Positions 35,168 through 47,242 of a DNA stretch of 62,500 nucleotides are shown here, piece after piece. Numbering within the stretch: the first letter of the stretch is position 1; the number at the start of each line of letters is the position of its first letter. A program made the translations under genes and the position numbers. The stretch comes from Conus ventricosus. Lineage: Eukaryota; Mollusca; Gastropoda; Neogastropoda; Conidae. The notes beneath the pieces were generated by a model. It saw only the letters and a program-made list of their open reading frames with translations, ran no database searches and was not told the DNA's origin. Where the stretch lies: the NCBI GenBank assembly GCA_018398815.1, contig CM031604.1:57241576-57304075 (forward strand), read 5' to 3'.

Positions 35168-35870
35168 GTAGTAGTACTTTGATTTAACGTCTCTTCACCC
35201 TCAAGTGACATTAGACGAAAAAAAAAAATGCATGTGAGAGATTCTTAGTGTTGAGCGTTTTTGAGTAAATGCAACATCAATGCCGTACTTAAGTTTTGGA
35301 TTCTACAAACACAAATTATCTCAACATTACCAACAATTATCAAAGAAAAATGCCAACAAAACTAGAATGCAAATTTTCTGAAAACAACTTAAGAAGATCA
35401 AGGTCATTAACTATACGCGCGCTCAACCATCGAAATCCGATAACATTACAGAAAATATATTTTCTGTAATGTTATCGGATTTCGATGGTTGAGCGCAGTG
35501 CCTCCCTTTTGAGCATTTGAGCTTTGATGGCAGGACAGTGCAGAAGCAGATGATTCGTAGAAATTTGACTCCACAAACACAAATAATATCTTTACAAAAT
35601 TTTGTTTTGAGAGCGTTTAGACGAATCTTTAACATCAAAGACGTAATTGATCTGGATTTGATTTGACTTAAACTCTCAATTATCATATCCGAATGCAGTG
35701 TATCACAAGCTTTTACACAATTGTGTGAATATTGTATATCTGAGGTCTTCAACTTGTCAACAAAATTATCCTTTGCTAACTTGTCAAAGTATTTATAATA
35801 TTCATGTAGATCTAGCTTAACATTAAGTTTAATTGTCCCTGCAGCATTACGTGCTGCACTCTTGGCTGCA
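35168..35870 (-). mobile_element. 5'-truncated non-LTR retrotransposon (LINE) 3' fragment
   Basis: Inserted into the CG/TG tract that is continuous in unit 1 (near 13757), with GCATG on both sides as a possible short target duplication. On the minus strand it carries coding remains and then a 3' UTR ending GAAGAGACGTTAAATCAAAG-TACTACTA, a typical LINE terminus. The coding part (35423-35752) contains LMLKIRLNALKTKFCKDIICVCG and, after a frame change, a LLLHCPAIKAQM-like zinc-knuckle segment, which fits the C-terminal region of LINE ORF2. A perfect inverted repeat of about 40 bp per arm lies at 35417-35497. Confidence 0.75.
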
Positions 35871-35874
35871 TGTG

Positions 35875-35885
<11 letters not shown>

Positions 35886-35919
<34 letters not shown>

Positions 35920-35945
35920 GGACTTTGTACTGATCATATTCAAAT

Positions 35946-36000
<55 letters not shown>

Positions 36001-36010
36001 AGTGTGTGTG
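35886..36010. repeat. (TG)n and (CT)n microsatellites
   Basis: TG at 35886-35917 and CT at 35947-35998, continuing the array interrupted by the LINE fragment. Confidence 0.95.
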
Positions 36011-36194
36011 TACAAATGCGCTCACACTCATCGAGTCTGGTACCATAATGTCAGTTTTGCGAACGCAAGCTCCATAACCAAACACAATATTTGACACAAA
36101 CACGTATGCTAAAAATGCCCTACCATAAGTGACCGCTAAATGTACAACTGCCATTACAACATTTCATTATAAAGTTATAGTTTCATTCCCAGAT

Positions 36195-36254
36195 CAGCCC
36201 TGATGTGGCCCTTTGCGGTCGGCTGGGCTATAAGCAACATTATCTTATCTTATC
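36195..36254 (+). mobile_element. Ultrashort (60 bp) retroposed element, unit-2 copy of copy 2
   Basis: Identical structure to 14063-14122, with TCATTCCCAGAT repeats at 36183-36194 and 36255-36266. Confidence 0.85.
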
Positions 36255-36421
36255 TCATTCCCAGATTTATTCTCTCCTCCTCATTCCCTCTGCGCCTACA
36301 TAACAAGTTTAGAGATAAAGGGAGATAAATATGGACAAAAGCGGACTCGATGGCTGATTCGATGATCTCCCTTGCCTTCCTGTCGTGACTGACGAATCGA
36401 ACACAATATTTGAGAACAGTG

Positions 36422-36456
<35 letters not shown>

Positions 36457-36793
36457 GTGCGTTTTACCCATTTGCTCCATACGCATGTTTCATTCTCTTA
36501 CTCTTTCGCGCGCGCGCGAGCGCGCGTGTGTGTGTGTGTGAAAATGAAAATCCCTCTATACTGTTTGATTTTTATTTCCTATCCATGTGTCGTTATCATT
36601 ATCATCATTGTCCTAATGATAGGCCTAATAATAATAATAATAATAATAATAATTATTATTATTGTTTTGTTGTTACCGGATCATCATTATCATTATTGAC
36701 TTAGCATTATTGAGTCTTGTTTTGTATTTCAGGGAAAATAAAAAGAATATCAAGGACAGAAGCACTGTCAAAAATCATTGTCTTTCAGCAACA

Positions 36794-36831
<38 letters not shown>

Positions 36832-37248
36832 GTCTTTCAAGGGTCATTGTCTCTGATCAGACGGGGGAAAAAAAGATGGCGCAGTCCTCACAAAGCCTGG
36901 ACACGTGCTGTCGGAGAGTTGCATCCCTTTGCAAGCTGAACAAGCCACGTGTTGTGGGCGAGCTGGCTTTGTTTTGAAGAAAGCTTGATGCCGCTGTATT
37001 GTGAGAGGGGATTCATTTCAGAGTCAGGTACGTCAAACATTTTTTGCCATAGATTCATGATAAACAACAACTTGCGATTGAGTATCAGTGCGTGTGCGTG
37101 GCGAGGCTGCGCCACCACAGGTCGTTGTTTATTGTTAGAGACAGGGGCACAGAGCACTTTGTTTTTTTTTTGTTGTTGTTGTTTGTCGTCAAAAATAGAG
37201 AATTTGTTAAATACTTGATTCATATATCTGGTACCTCTGCGTACGAAT

Positions 37249-37304
37249 CTCCAACCCTGATATGGCCCTTTGCGGTCGGCTGGGCTGTAAGCAACATTAC
37301 CTTA
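37249..37304 (+). mobile_element. Ultrashort (56 bp) retroposed element, copy 3
   Basis: The core reads CCCTGATATGGCCCTTTGCG and GGCTGGGCTGTAAGCAACA, with a short ACCTTA end instead of the ATCTT tail. Exact 9 bp repeats CGTACGAAT flank it at 37240-37248 and 37305-37313. Two base changes relative to the other copies mark it as an independent insertion. A blurred version is visible near 15080-15130. Confidence 0.8.
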
Positions 37305-37634
37305 CGTACGAATATCGATGCATAACTGTTCTAGAACTGCATAGACACACGGTCTATTTTCCAGGCTGAGCGAATTTGTTTTTCTACTGCTCATAGTTTC
37401 TGAATGAGTTAAGTCCATGTGTATTCTTTGTATGTGTTTTTGTGTGATTAATTTTGAAAAAAAAAAAAAAATTGATTGTGAGTTTAAAAAAAGGTCATCA
37501 GCACTCTTTCATTATTGAAACGACGAAAGACCTTATGGACAGTCAGTTTTCAAAATCGGCGACAGTAAGAGTTGAAGCCTTGCAAGGGAGATGATTTTTA
37601 TGTCACTCAGTAATCAAAAGATAGATTTCCACCC

Positions 37635-39590
37635 AAAACTTTAACCAATAATATTGTTTTATTAAACAACTAATGATAACAGGCTGGGTAGGACAAGCCA
37701 GTGTAGGCTGTGTGCGGTAAGCCGGAAGGAAAGGCGTGGGAGCAATGCTATCGGAGTGACATGGGAAATGATACAACAAACACCAACAAAAACATGAAAA
37801 ATATACATTTTATGTTAATTTTAAAGACCACATCACAGACATAGCAAAAATCAGCTGATAATGATTATACCAGGCTTAATGAAATCACAAGTATAAGCGG
37901 GACTTGAACAAAATTAATTCGGCTGGGAACGATAAAGCAAATCGAGACGCAAAAGCACTGGTGGTGATTCATCAAAACAACAACACATTCGACCATTCAA
38001 ATTCACTTATATAGAGTAATGACATGGCTTTGGTTATAATAAACATTGTAAACGGTTGAGTCTTAAGGGTATACAAACATATAAATTATATATTTCTAAT
38101 GCAAATGGGAAAGGTTAGAGACAGATCCCCAGTCGAAATGCAAGTGATAGCAATTGAAATAAGAGATTCCTTCAACTTCGTGCGAGACGCCTTCACATCC
38201 AAGTGAATGATCTGACAAATTACACGTTGCGAAGCAATAGGCAACAGTAGTTACCATGATGTTGGTCGTACTTGCTGAAAAAGAATTGCGAACTACAGCG
38301 TGTCTATAATTGTCCCGTTCCAGCTGCGGTTTTCTTTAATTTTGTGCTGCAACCCTGTTAGTCTAACCAGCTCGCGACACGCTTTTATTTCCCCTAGTCA
38401 TTGTTGTACACGTAGAAATACTTGAACATGCACGTACTTCATAGGGAAAATGTGCAGGCAAGAAAGCTTGATTTAAAAACACAAAACTTTAACCAATAAT
38501 ATTGTTTTATTAAACAACTATGATAACAGGCTGGGTAGGACAAGCCAGTGTAGGCTGTGTGCGGTAAGCCGGAAGGAAAGGCCTGGGAGCAATGCTATCG
38601 GAGTGACATGGGAAATGATACAACAAACAGGGTGGAATTGTCCCTCATTGGGCGCAGAGTGGGGGCATGGACCTATAGATACGTGCAGCGGCTCGGCGAC
38701 TTGTGCCTCGTACGTCTCTCGAGTGGGCCTCACGCGGCACAGGACCGTCGCCACTCAGCATGAAGACGGTGGCCCTGACGACGGCCTTGGAGGAACTATC
38801 ACGAACAACATCAACCGCAGCCGAACTACCTTCAGACGACCGCTCGGCGGTCCCAATGACTTTATATATAAAGCAAAAATACATGTCCCAATAGGTCCTG
38901 CTTGTGCAGGCCGGAGGACGTTAAGCAGAACCATTCGTCACAGACATAGCCAAAGTCAGGTGATAATGATTATACCAGGCTTAATGAAATCACAAGTATA
39001 AGCGGGACTTGAACAAAATTAACCCCGCTGGGAACGATAAAGCAAATCGAGACGCAAAAGCACTATTGGTGATTCATCAAACATCAACACATTTGACCAT
39101 TCAAATTCACTTATATAGAGTATTGATATGACTTTGGCTATAATAAACATTGTAAACGGTTGAGTCTTAAGGGTATACAAACAGATAAATTATATATATT
39201 TCTAATGCAAATGGGAAAGGTGAGAGACAGATCCCCAGTCGAAATGCAAGTGATAGCAATTGAAATAAGAGATTCCTCCAACTTCGTATGTGACGCCTTC
39301 ACATCCAAGTGAATGATCTGACAAAATTACACGCTGCAAAGCAATAGGCAACAGTAGTTACCAAAATGTTGATGTTGGTCGTACTTGATGAAAAAGAATT
39401 GCGAACTACAGCGTGTCTATAATTGTCCCGTTCCATATGCTGTTTTCTTTAATTTTGTGCTGCAACCCTGTTAGTCTAACCAGCTCGTGACACGCTTTTT
39501 ATTTCCCCTAGTCATTGTTGTACACGTAGAAATACTTGAACACACACGTACATCATAGGGAAAATGTGCAGGCAAGAAAGCTTGATTAAA
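37635..39590 (+). repeat. ~0.85-1.1 kb direct tandem duplication inside unit 2
   Basis: The segment beginning ACTTTAACCAATAATATTG is present at about 37640 and again at about 38487, and both copies run to GAAAGCTTGATT. The second copy contains about 300 bp (38631-38930) absent from the first. That insert is GC-rich, with open frames on both strands but no domain I recognise, and it ends GGACGTTAAGCAGAACCA. Apart from this no gene is visible at 37300-40500. Confidence 0.85.
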
Positions 39591-40567
39591 AACCACATAC
39601 TTTTATTTCTTATTCGTATAGAGCACACCTCTGCAGACTATAAGAAACTTTTTCACAGTGACCAAGAAGCATCGTACTTACTTTCCATAGTCGGCGGTGT
39701 TTTTGTTTTTAATCCTGTTAAGGCCCAATAACACTGTCCACACGGTTGGCAATTTCTTCACTGGTGGAATTCCCCACACCACGAAGTATCAAGCAGTCTT
39801 GTGGTTGGCTATTTTCAGTCACGTGACTGCGTGTTTTTCGAGGATTGGCTGCTTACTTTAGTCACGAGATCTCGGCGACAAATTTTCACAAGGGTAGTTT
39901 GTTGGTTATGTAACATCGATAGCAGTGCACCGTGTGACAGTCATTTGGACATGATAACGGGTGGAGAATTTTCCGAAACACCGCCGTACTCTCGTCTCTT
40001 TATTAAACCCGTTTCCCCCCCCCCCTGATGACTGCGGGTTATCTTGCCTGCGGTAAAAAGAACGGGCATCAGTGATAAAAACTTAACTACCACTTGCCAG
40101 CCCCTGTCGCATGCGAGTGCGGCGCGCGCGCGCGTGCGCGCACACACCAACACACACACTTAAGACTTGATAAACGTTTTGCAATGAAAACGAACGATTG
40201 TTTCAGAAAAAAAAGAGAAGAAAAGAATACAGCCATTTTCACAGTTTTTAAATCATTTTCATGACCCTAAATCAACACGATCGACATTGTCATTTCTCAA
40301 CACCGATCAAAATAATGTTTTATAATTATTACCATGACACTAATCTACACGATTAACACTGTCATTTTGATCAACACAGATAAGAAAAAAAACAAACAAA
40401 CAAACGTGAAACGTGACCTGCCAACACGACCGACATGATGCATCATGTGAAAGGACTGGTCCGGTGGCTGCTGACACATCAGCTGACCTGTCTCGCTGTG
40501 CACATGGTTGTCCAACGTCCTTGCTTCCTTTCAGTGTCAACAAGCAGAGCATAGAATCCACAATTTG

Positions 40568-40568
<1 letters not shown>

Positions 40569-40610
<42 letters not shown>
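40569..40610. repeat. Poly-G tract, about 42 bp
   Basis: Uninterrupted G run followed by T-rich sequence and a second G run near 40692-40700. Confidence 0.95.
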
Positions 40611-40612
<2 letters not shown>

Positions 40613-41163
40613 GTTTGTTGTTGTTTTTTAAATATTTTTGTAAAACATGTTTTGCTTTTTTTTTCTAAGGGTACTTGGGAAGGTGCTGGGGAGGGGGGGG
40701 GTGTCGCTTTTTTTTTTTCCTAAACATTTTCCAAACCACTCTGCGCTGGCGGAGTTTGGGAGACTGTTCGAGTGTGGATTTCACCAACGAATGATGAGAG
40801 TACTACTTTGTTCGATGTAAGTGATGTGATTCTTTCAGAACCCTTCGGTAAGCGGGTAACCAATCACCGCATAGCATTCTCACTCGAGCTGTGTGTTCAA
40901 CAAAAGCATGGTGTGGCTAGCTGCAAGTCAGCAGTCTACACCCTTCGCGCGGTTAGGCCTTTCCCTTCACAAGAAATAATTTACGTCTCTTTAGTTTCTT
41001 GGTTTTTCCTCGAGCATTTCCTTTCTTTTCTTTTATTAATTAATCAGATCAATCAATCAACTGATTAATTTTTCAATTGCTTATTTTGTCATTTTTTCAT
41101 CAGTCAGGCACTTAAAGAACTCACAATTCAATCCCTTGTGACAGACAGACGAAAAAATGGAGG

Positions 41164-41242
41164 TGCGCGCACGCACGCACACACACACACACACACATAC
41201 ACACACACACACACAACACGCGCGCGCGCGCGCGCGCGCACT
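41164..41242. repeat. (CA)n-(CG)n alternating purine-pyrimidine tract
   Basis: CA repeats run into about 20 bp of pure CG alternation. A poly-G run follows at 41727-41750. Segment 41250-42400 shows no gene I recognise. Confidence 0.93.
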
Positions 41243-42790
41243 CACGCACACAAGCACACACACACTTGCGCGCTCGTATGCACCGCCAGTCAGCCCGGTT
41301 TTACACATGTGAGTGCATGCGCACGCGCTCGCGCCCCTTCTGCTGATCACTTTTTCAGTCAGCGAGACTGCTTAAGCACGAGACTGTTTCATTTTGTCGT
41401 GGCATGATAGACTATCTTAAAAGCTGGGATAATAGATTATCTTAAAGCTCAAGTGGTGTTACTGCTGCTATGTGACCAGAGCAAGCAGGCGACCCTCGTG
41501 ACAGATGCACTGGTGAAACAATATCGTGCTCAACAGAAACGCATGATCTCGACTCAAGATTGGATGATCCACGTACAGATAGCCGTACAAGAATCAGCGC
41601 GTGTGGTTATAAACCACGCTGGTTATTATCGGATGAAGAGAGTGACCAAATTAGTTCAGTCTAGCGGCTTTCGTCGCAGCTGGAGAACACAAAGACTAGG
41701 ACCAAAAAAAACTGGGAGGAGAGGGGCGGGGGGGGGGGGGGGGGGGGGGGTTGCCGCATCTGTAGGCCTATGTCCAGGAGGGGAAGATCGTGACGGCATT
41801 GATTTAAGTGAACTAAGTTGATGTATTATAAGTCAGGCTTGCACACCAAGGTTATCTCTGCGCTCATACACGCATATGCACCCACGAAACGTTCCTCTCT
41901 CTCTGGGAATGGGATGTCACGCATTCGTTTCTTTCTGACACGATGAGAACAAGAAATACAATTTCTATGCTACGTATAATTACACATGAAAATCCAGTTA
42001 CGTAAATAGAATAATCAAAACAAAAAGATCTATATTCCTAATCCCTACTAATCCGGGTTATAATTAAAATGGCACACACACACACCACAGTTCTTGAGCA
42101 AGTCACTTCAAGTTTTCTTGAGCCTGGGTGATGGTGACGCCCTTGGTTGCCTGGCACCAGGTTTCAGGACTGGGTCTCCGTGGTCGTCTCTGGGAACTCG
42201 ACGTAGTAATCTTCTTTGTCTTTTTCACCACCTCTGGGTTCAGACTCGGTCTTTCTTTCTCAGTTGTCTTTTACACTAGACCTTGCTGTCACTTCTGTCT
42301 CCCAGACCACGTTTTTCTCAACCCTACTCTGTCTGCTCACTCTTCTCTCTCTCCTCCGCTCTTCTTTCCCTTGTAGTCTTGTTGTTCTCCCTCAGTTTAT
42401 ACAGGGACGGACACAAAGAACTTCACTTTGGGCCATGCCTTTGTCCATGTTGCTTCTCCACCACATTGTTCACAAGTATACTGAATTCCCCTTTCGCAAC
42501 ATTCTTCCACACATCAGCATTTACACACACCCTACCTAATTGAAATAAAAAAAAACAGACAACAACAAACACCCAAAGCATTTCAAGAAGCGCGTTCGGT
42601 TTTTGCAAACCTTCCTCAGCTAATCATGGAAGTCGGCGTCAAAACTAGTTGACGTACTGTGTGTTTTTTACGTCATTAATCCCCCCACCCCCCCGCCCCT
42701 CATTACTGTATGATAAATAGCGATGCCTGGGTGAAGTCTTGGTTCAGCGAAGGGCAAAGTTCCCAGGGCAGATTGTTCACGTGAAACCAA

Positions 42791-43354
42791 CTAATCCCAC
42801 ACATTGAGACCAAAGGGTAGTTGGTCTTCAACTTGTGTCTCCAAATCCTCTCTCTGTCTTCTCTTTTCTGTGCATCTGTGGTCTTTATGAGTTCGATCAC
42901 ACAATTTCAGATCTGACAGCTGGTGTCCAGGTCCACAGAAATGGCGTGCCACGAGTGTATCTTGCTTTCGATGATGTTCAGTGATCCAAAGCGTGTTGTG
43001 GGTGTTTCCCGTCTCACCAACATACTGTACATCCTGGCAATGTCCACAGTTGATCAGGTACACTAGGTTGGTACTTTTACATGTAGCTGAGTCCCTTATT
43101 TGGAACTGGTGACCCGTGCGAACACTCTTGAACAAGGTCGTTTCCTCCAGGTGTTCCTTGCACAGAACACATCGTTTCGCTGTGCATTTGAAGCAACCTG
43201 GTACCAATGAATCTGTAGCAGACGCTTGATGTTGTACTGCTGGTGGTTTGCTGGGCATCAGATGGTTCCTCAGACTGCGACAGTTACGCTCACCAACAAT
43301 TGGAGGTTTGGGAACGGCTCTCTTCATGCGTCTACTTCTGTGGAGCTCCGTCAT
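42791..43354 (-). pseudogene. GIY-YIG endonuclease domain of the Penelope-like element
   Basis: About 187 residues in one frame. It contains CTAKRCVLC Cys pairs, NLVYLINCGHC (the GIY strand), QYVGETGN (the YIG strand), ITEHHR, ARHFCGPGH, and a C-terminal LETQVEDQLPFGLN. In homologues the segment before EHHR has Arg in an R-x-x-x-H pattern. Here it is Trp (LWITEHH), possibly a CGG to TGG change. That, with the upstream frameshifts, points to an inactive copy. The domain nicks target DNA in this element class. Confidence 0.88.
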
Positions 43355-43362
43355 TTTTTCAT

Positions 43363-44742
43363 TCAGCCAAAGGCCAGAGGAGGGTTGGAAGGGTTATGGC
43401 GGATAACAAATGGCCCACCTGTCTGACTGATGGTTCCTCCGTTGGTACTGGAGTGCATCCTTCCTGGGAAGTGTCTGTGCCTTGTTGATGGCAGAGTCCA
43501 CAGAGCTAATGGATAGCCACAGTTATGTAGGTGGGTTCTCAGCTCTCTGCATCTTTTCAGGAAACACATCATCTTTACAACAGATTCTTCTCAGGCGGAT
43601 AGTCTGCCCGTAGGGGATGCCTCTCAGACAGTGTATAGGGTGGCAGGAGTTGAAGGGTAGGTACATGTGAGCATCCGTGGATTTAGTGTGAAGTTCTGTG
43701 GTGATTGTATCCCCATTGATGCTCATGTTGACGTCCAGGAAAGGGATGTTGGTTCTACTATAGTTGGCTGTCAACTTTATCGTGGCATGCTGGTTGTTTA
43801 TCCAGTTGAGGAACAAAAGCAGCTGGCTTTCCCCATGGAACCAGAGCATGACAATGTCATCAATGAAATGACGCCAGAATTTTGGATGGACATGCCAGGG
43901 TGAAGGTGCCAGTAGCCGTTGTTTAACCATACCATGAAAATGTTGGCAATGGAGGGAGCCATTGGGGTCCCCATTGCCGTGCCATGGACTTGTTGGAACA
44001 GCTCACCATCAAAATCAAACACGTTGTTTTGAAGGACGTGTTCAACGATCTCCAGTAGTAATGGAACAGAGGGGCCTTCTTTCAAATGATGACCAAAACT
44101 GGCGATGATTTCTTTCAGGGAAATCGCTACTTCATGATGAGGTATATTTGTGTACAACCCAACCACATCAACAGTGACGATCAATACTTCACTCGCCAGA
44201 GGCTGTTGAGTGATTTTCCATTCTTCCAAGATGTTCAGGAAGTGAGTTGTGTCTTTGATGTAGGACGTCAGGTTTTGTACAAGAGGCTGGAGCCAATGGT
44301 CCACTAGCTTTGAGAGACGTTCAGTTGGTCCATTGACTTCTGACACAATTGGACGTCCAGGAGGTTTATGTAAATCTTTGTGGACTTTAGAAAGATGGTA
44401 AAAATAAGGTGTCTTAGTTTTTCAGGCTCCAGCACACCCACCTGTAGCAGTCATCGTCGATATGGTCCTTGGAGTGCAGCTTTCAATTAGGTGGTTTGAT
44501 TTTGATGCAATATCTGTTGTGGGATCAGCCGTCAGATGCTCATAGTGAGTTGGGTTGTGAAGCTGTCTGTGTGCTTCCTCTACATGTTTATTGAAATCTT
44601 GCACCACAATTGCTCCACCTTTATCTGCTGGTGATATTCGTAGGACCCTGGTATTCACAAGTATTTTCAGTTCTCTCAAATCAGCACGTTGTTCTTTGTT
44701 TAAGTTTTGTCGCTTGGTAGGTTGTGAGATATGGGATTCCAC
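43363..44742 (-). pseudogene. Reverse transcriptase of the Penelope-like element (frameshifted)
   Basis: Recognisable blocks in order are RISPADKGGAIVVQDFNKHVEEA (44640-44570), KVHKDLHKPPGRPIVSE, VDVVGLYTNIPHHEV (motif A), QVHGTAMGTPMAPSIANIFMV (motif B), FWRHFIDDIVMLW (motif C, 43890-43850), and IPFLDVNMSINGD followed by RLRRIC. The catalytic Asp residues of motifs A and C are present. The frame changes near 44400, near 43926 just after motif B, and near 43550. The last RT-side segment, CRELRTHLHNCGYP to PFVIRHNPSNPPL, is in a third frame. Confidence 0.88.
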
Positions 44743-45094
44743 TCTGGATAGAATAGTGGAACAGTAAGCATCAAGAGCCTCATCTCTTCCCTTAGGGGGA
44801 CACCAAAACTACCATAGTTGTTACGCTCACCAACAATCCCTACCTAATTGCTTAGGAAACAGCCACTTCGCACCAAATGGACATCGAAAATTCCCGCCGA
44901 CTCCGGGAGCCACTTTAACACAGTAATTACCCTAGAGAAAGCTACGACAACAACGTCCACACGCATTCAACTAGCCTGACAAGGCATCAACACAGTGCCC
45001 CACGGCAATACCATCTGAACAAGCCCAAGACTCGCTCTTCAAGGTTGTTTACAAAGCAACATCAGCTGACAGAGTATTTAGCGCCCAATGCTCG

Positions 45095-45165
45095 GAGGTC
45101 TAGCGGCTACATTTTCCTCCCTTTCGCTGTAGGGAAGGTTCGAACTCGGAAGGGTCCTCACTACT
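45095..45165 (+). other. Weak tRNA-like (A box/B box) sequence
   Basis: GGTCTAGCGGCTAC and GGTTCGAACTCGG lie about 50 bp apart, as RNA polymerase III A and B boxes do in tRNA-derived SINEs. No cloverleaf is convincing. The segment 44816-45300 has no gene. Confidence 0.25.
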
Positions 45166-45399
45166 TTAGGTGACAATTAATTACCAGACCACTTCAACCT
45201 CCTTGACACAGTTCGACCGTATGCGCATTCTTTTCCTCCCAAAGGGCCTTTGCGAGAGGTTTCGCTCCCTTGACAGCCTACACCACAGAGTGATCCCAAA
45301 CTCCGCTGTGGAGAGGGGGGTGGAAATCAGGAAAGAATAAGAAATAAAGAATTGCCAAAGAAAGGTAAAAAAAAGAAAACAGAAAAGATTTTTTTTTTT

Positions 45400-45507
45400 T
45401 TTGAAAAGGGGGAAGACAAAAAAAAAGGGGGGGGGGGGGGGCAGGGGAGGAAAAAACGAAAGAACAAAGAGAAAAAAGCAAAAGCAAATGTGGATAAATA
45501 ATAGGCA

Positions 45508-45542
<35 letters not shown>

Positions 45543-45552
45543 AGAGAGAACT
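45400..45552. repeat. Poly-T, poly-G and (GA)n low-complexity tracts
   Basis: T-rich and G-rich runs near 45390-45440, then a GA array at 45509-45550. Confidence 0.9.
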
Positions 45553-45881
45553 GTCATTGTTTGGTCCGTAGACAAAGTCAGGCATTGCATCACGCTGTCA
45601 CGAGTGCGGGACAAAGGGACACAACTTCATTTTGCCGTACGCGTGTGGGAAAACTGAAGCAAGTTCTTCACGCTATCTGCAGCTGTTTCCTGTCACCACG
45701 GAAAGAGTCTTCTCAATGGGTATTTCACTTACACGATGACTTAACACTTCGCAGAGCCCGCGTAGTTTTCAGGTCTGTTTATTGCCGTCATTAAGACAAG
45801 TTAGGTTGTAACAAGAAGAACATGTCGATAAATGAAGGAGGAAAGGGAAGAGGAGGAAGAGAAGGAGGAGGAGAGGAGAGG

Positions 45882-45912
<31 letters not shown>

Positions 45913-46417
45913 CAAAAACGAGAGCCACATGAGCCAATACCCCACTCTCCAAACTCTCCAAACAGTCACGCGTTCATCAGAACAGTTTACAGGCCATCTC
46001 CAACTTGCCACAAGTAGCATCTGGTCAGGAGTGTCGTAGCCCAGACACAAGCATGATAATGACGAGAGACACCGCTCGCTCAACAACCCACTCCTAAACA
46101 GCGAGTCGGCGGCAGCAGTGACAAAACTCTCTCGCCAGACAACCATCATTATTACCCTAATCGACGAGCCAGCACCAGGCCTTATTAATCAAGCAAACGC
46201 GCTTCTCGTTAGGAGTGTCCACAGTAAATGAGCTCTTGCAACCTGTCATTTTTATCAGCCATGTAATCATCTTAACCTCAGCGGGCAGCAAACGATAGTG
46301 AAACTTGAGCTTCTTGTTTGCCCATTACTACCACGACAAACACTGAAAGAGTTAACAGTCGAGGGAAGGGGGGGGGGGGGGGGGGGGGAAGATTGCTGGG
46401 GGCTGGCTTACTCACGA

Positions 46418-46739
46418 TACTGCCTTGGCTTAAGGCTGTGTCAGGCTAATTGACATAGGCTAGAACACCAAGGCTACATCAAAATGTTGTTATGCTCTGC
46501 ATAGTTATGCGGGGATTGTCTTCAGTTGTGACAAGCTCCTAGCATAACATTATCAGTCTCTAAAATCCCCCGAAGTCGGAGTGTGGCTGCCCATGTGGCG
46601 GGGTAATCAAAAACGGTCACACACGTAATGTTCTCATCCCCAGCTGATGCATTTGTACCATAGTGTTCAAGTACTTCGGCTGTTTGGATGATCCCTGGAG
46701 TCTTTTAGCCAGGGTACGACAACAACAACAACAACAACA
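46418..46739 (+). mobile_element. 322 bp retroposon with (CAA)n tail and 8 bp target-site duplication
   Basis: Exact repeats ACTCACGA at 46410-46417 and 46740-46747 flank it, and unit 1 has the single empty site at 26388-26395. The body starts TACTGCCTTGGCTTAAGGC and ends TACGACAACAACAACAACAA. It includes CCCCGAAGTCGGAGTGTGGC-TGCC and GGCGGGGTAATC-AAAAACGGTCAC, the domain shared with 11121-11263. It has no ORF. It is a SINE or the 3' end of a LINE. Confidence 0.88.
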
Positions 46740-47242
46740 ACTCACGACAGAGAGTGTCAGTGTGTGTCAGCAGGGGATGAAGGTTTCGCTTGTTTTACGT
46801 TCAGGAGGTCAGAGATTTCCGTGAAGTTATTCTTGTTGTAGATGGCACAGCTCGTGGACAATGCGAACATTTTTTTTCCTCACTCCACAACACAAAACGT
46901 CCCCATGACATATGTTAATTGCATTCATGTTTAACGCCGCACACATATTTCCACTGATACAGCAGACGGTTATAGCTGCCCCAGGAGGGAGGGAGAAGGG
47001 GGGGGGGGGGGGATGTCTCACACTTCCCTGTACTACCAGAACGACAAGACATTAGGAGAAGACAGCGGCAACAAGTTTGATTTGCGCGCCAGTGTGGCTG
47101 GAAATTGTAACATTTATCTGTAAACTCGCTGCTTCGACTACCTGAGCTCAGCCGGTGCCTATGGCCATCTTTTCTGACAATAGGTTATGTCTGTGTTGAA
47201 TTTTCCATTGCAGGGGAGAAAAAAAAAAAAGTTCAGCTCCAT

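Larger units (their letters stand above)
42420..44815 (-). mobile_element. Penelope-like element, decayed, with GIY-YIG endonuclease
   Basis: A ~2.4 kb minus-strand element read in several shifted frames. In order it has an N-terminal region (ISPADKGGAIVV near 44620), FYHLSKVHK near 44390, reverse transcriptase motifs, and a C-terminal GIY-YIG endonuclease followed by a tail region ending near 42500. This order is diagnostic of Penelope-like elements, which prime reverse transcription at nicked DNA. Frames break near 44400, 43926, 43550 and 43360, so the copy is not functional. No flanking long repeats were identified. A blurred copy lies in unit 1 near 18.3-20.2 kb. Confidence 0.9.

Noticed and set aside
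43226..43488. Plus-strand ORFs opposite the Penelope-like element
   Set aside because: Antisense shadows of the GIY-YIG and RT coding remains.
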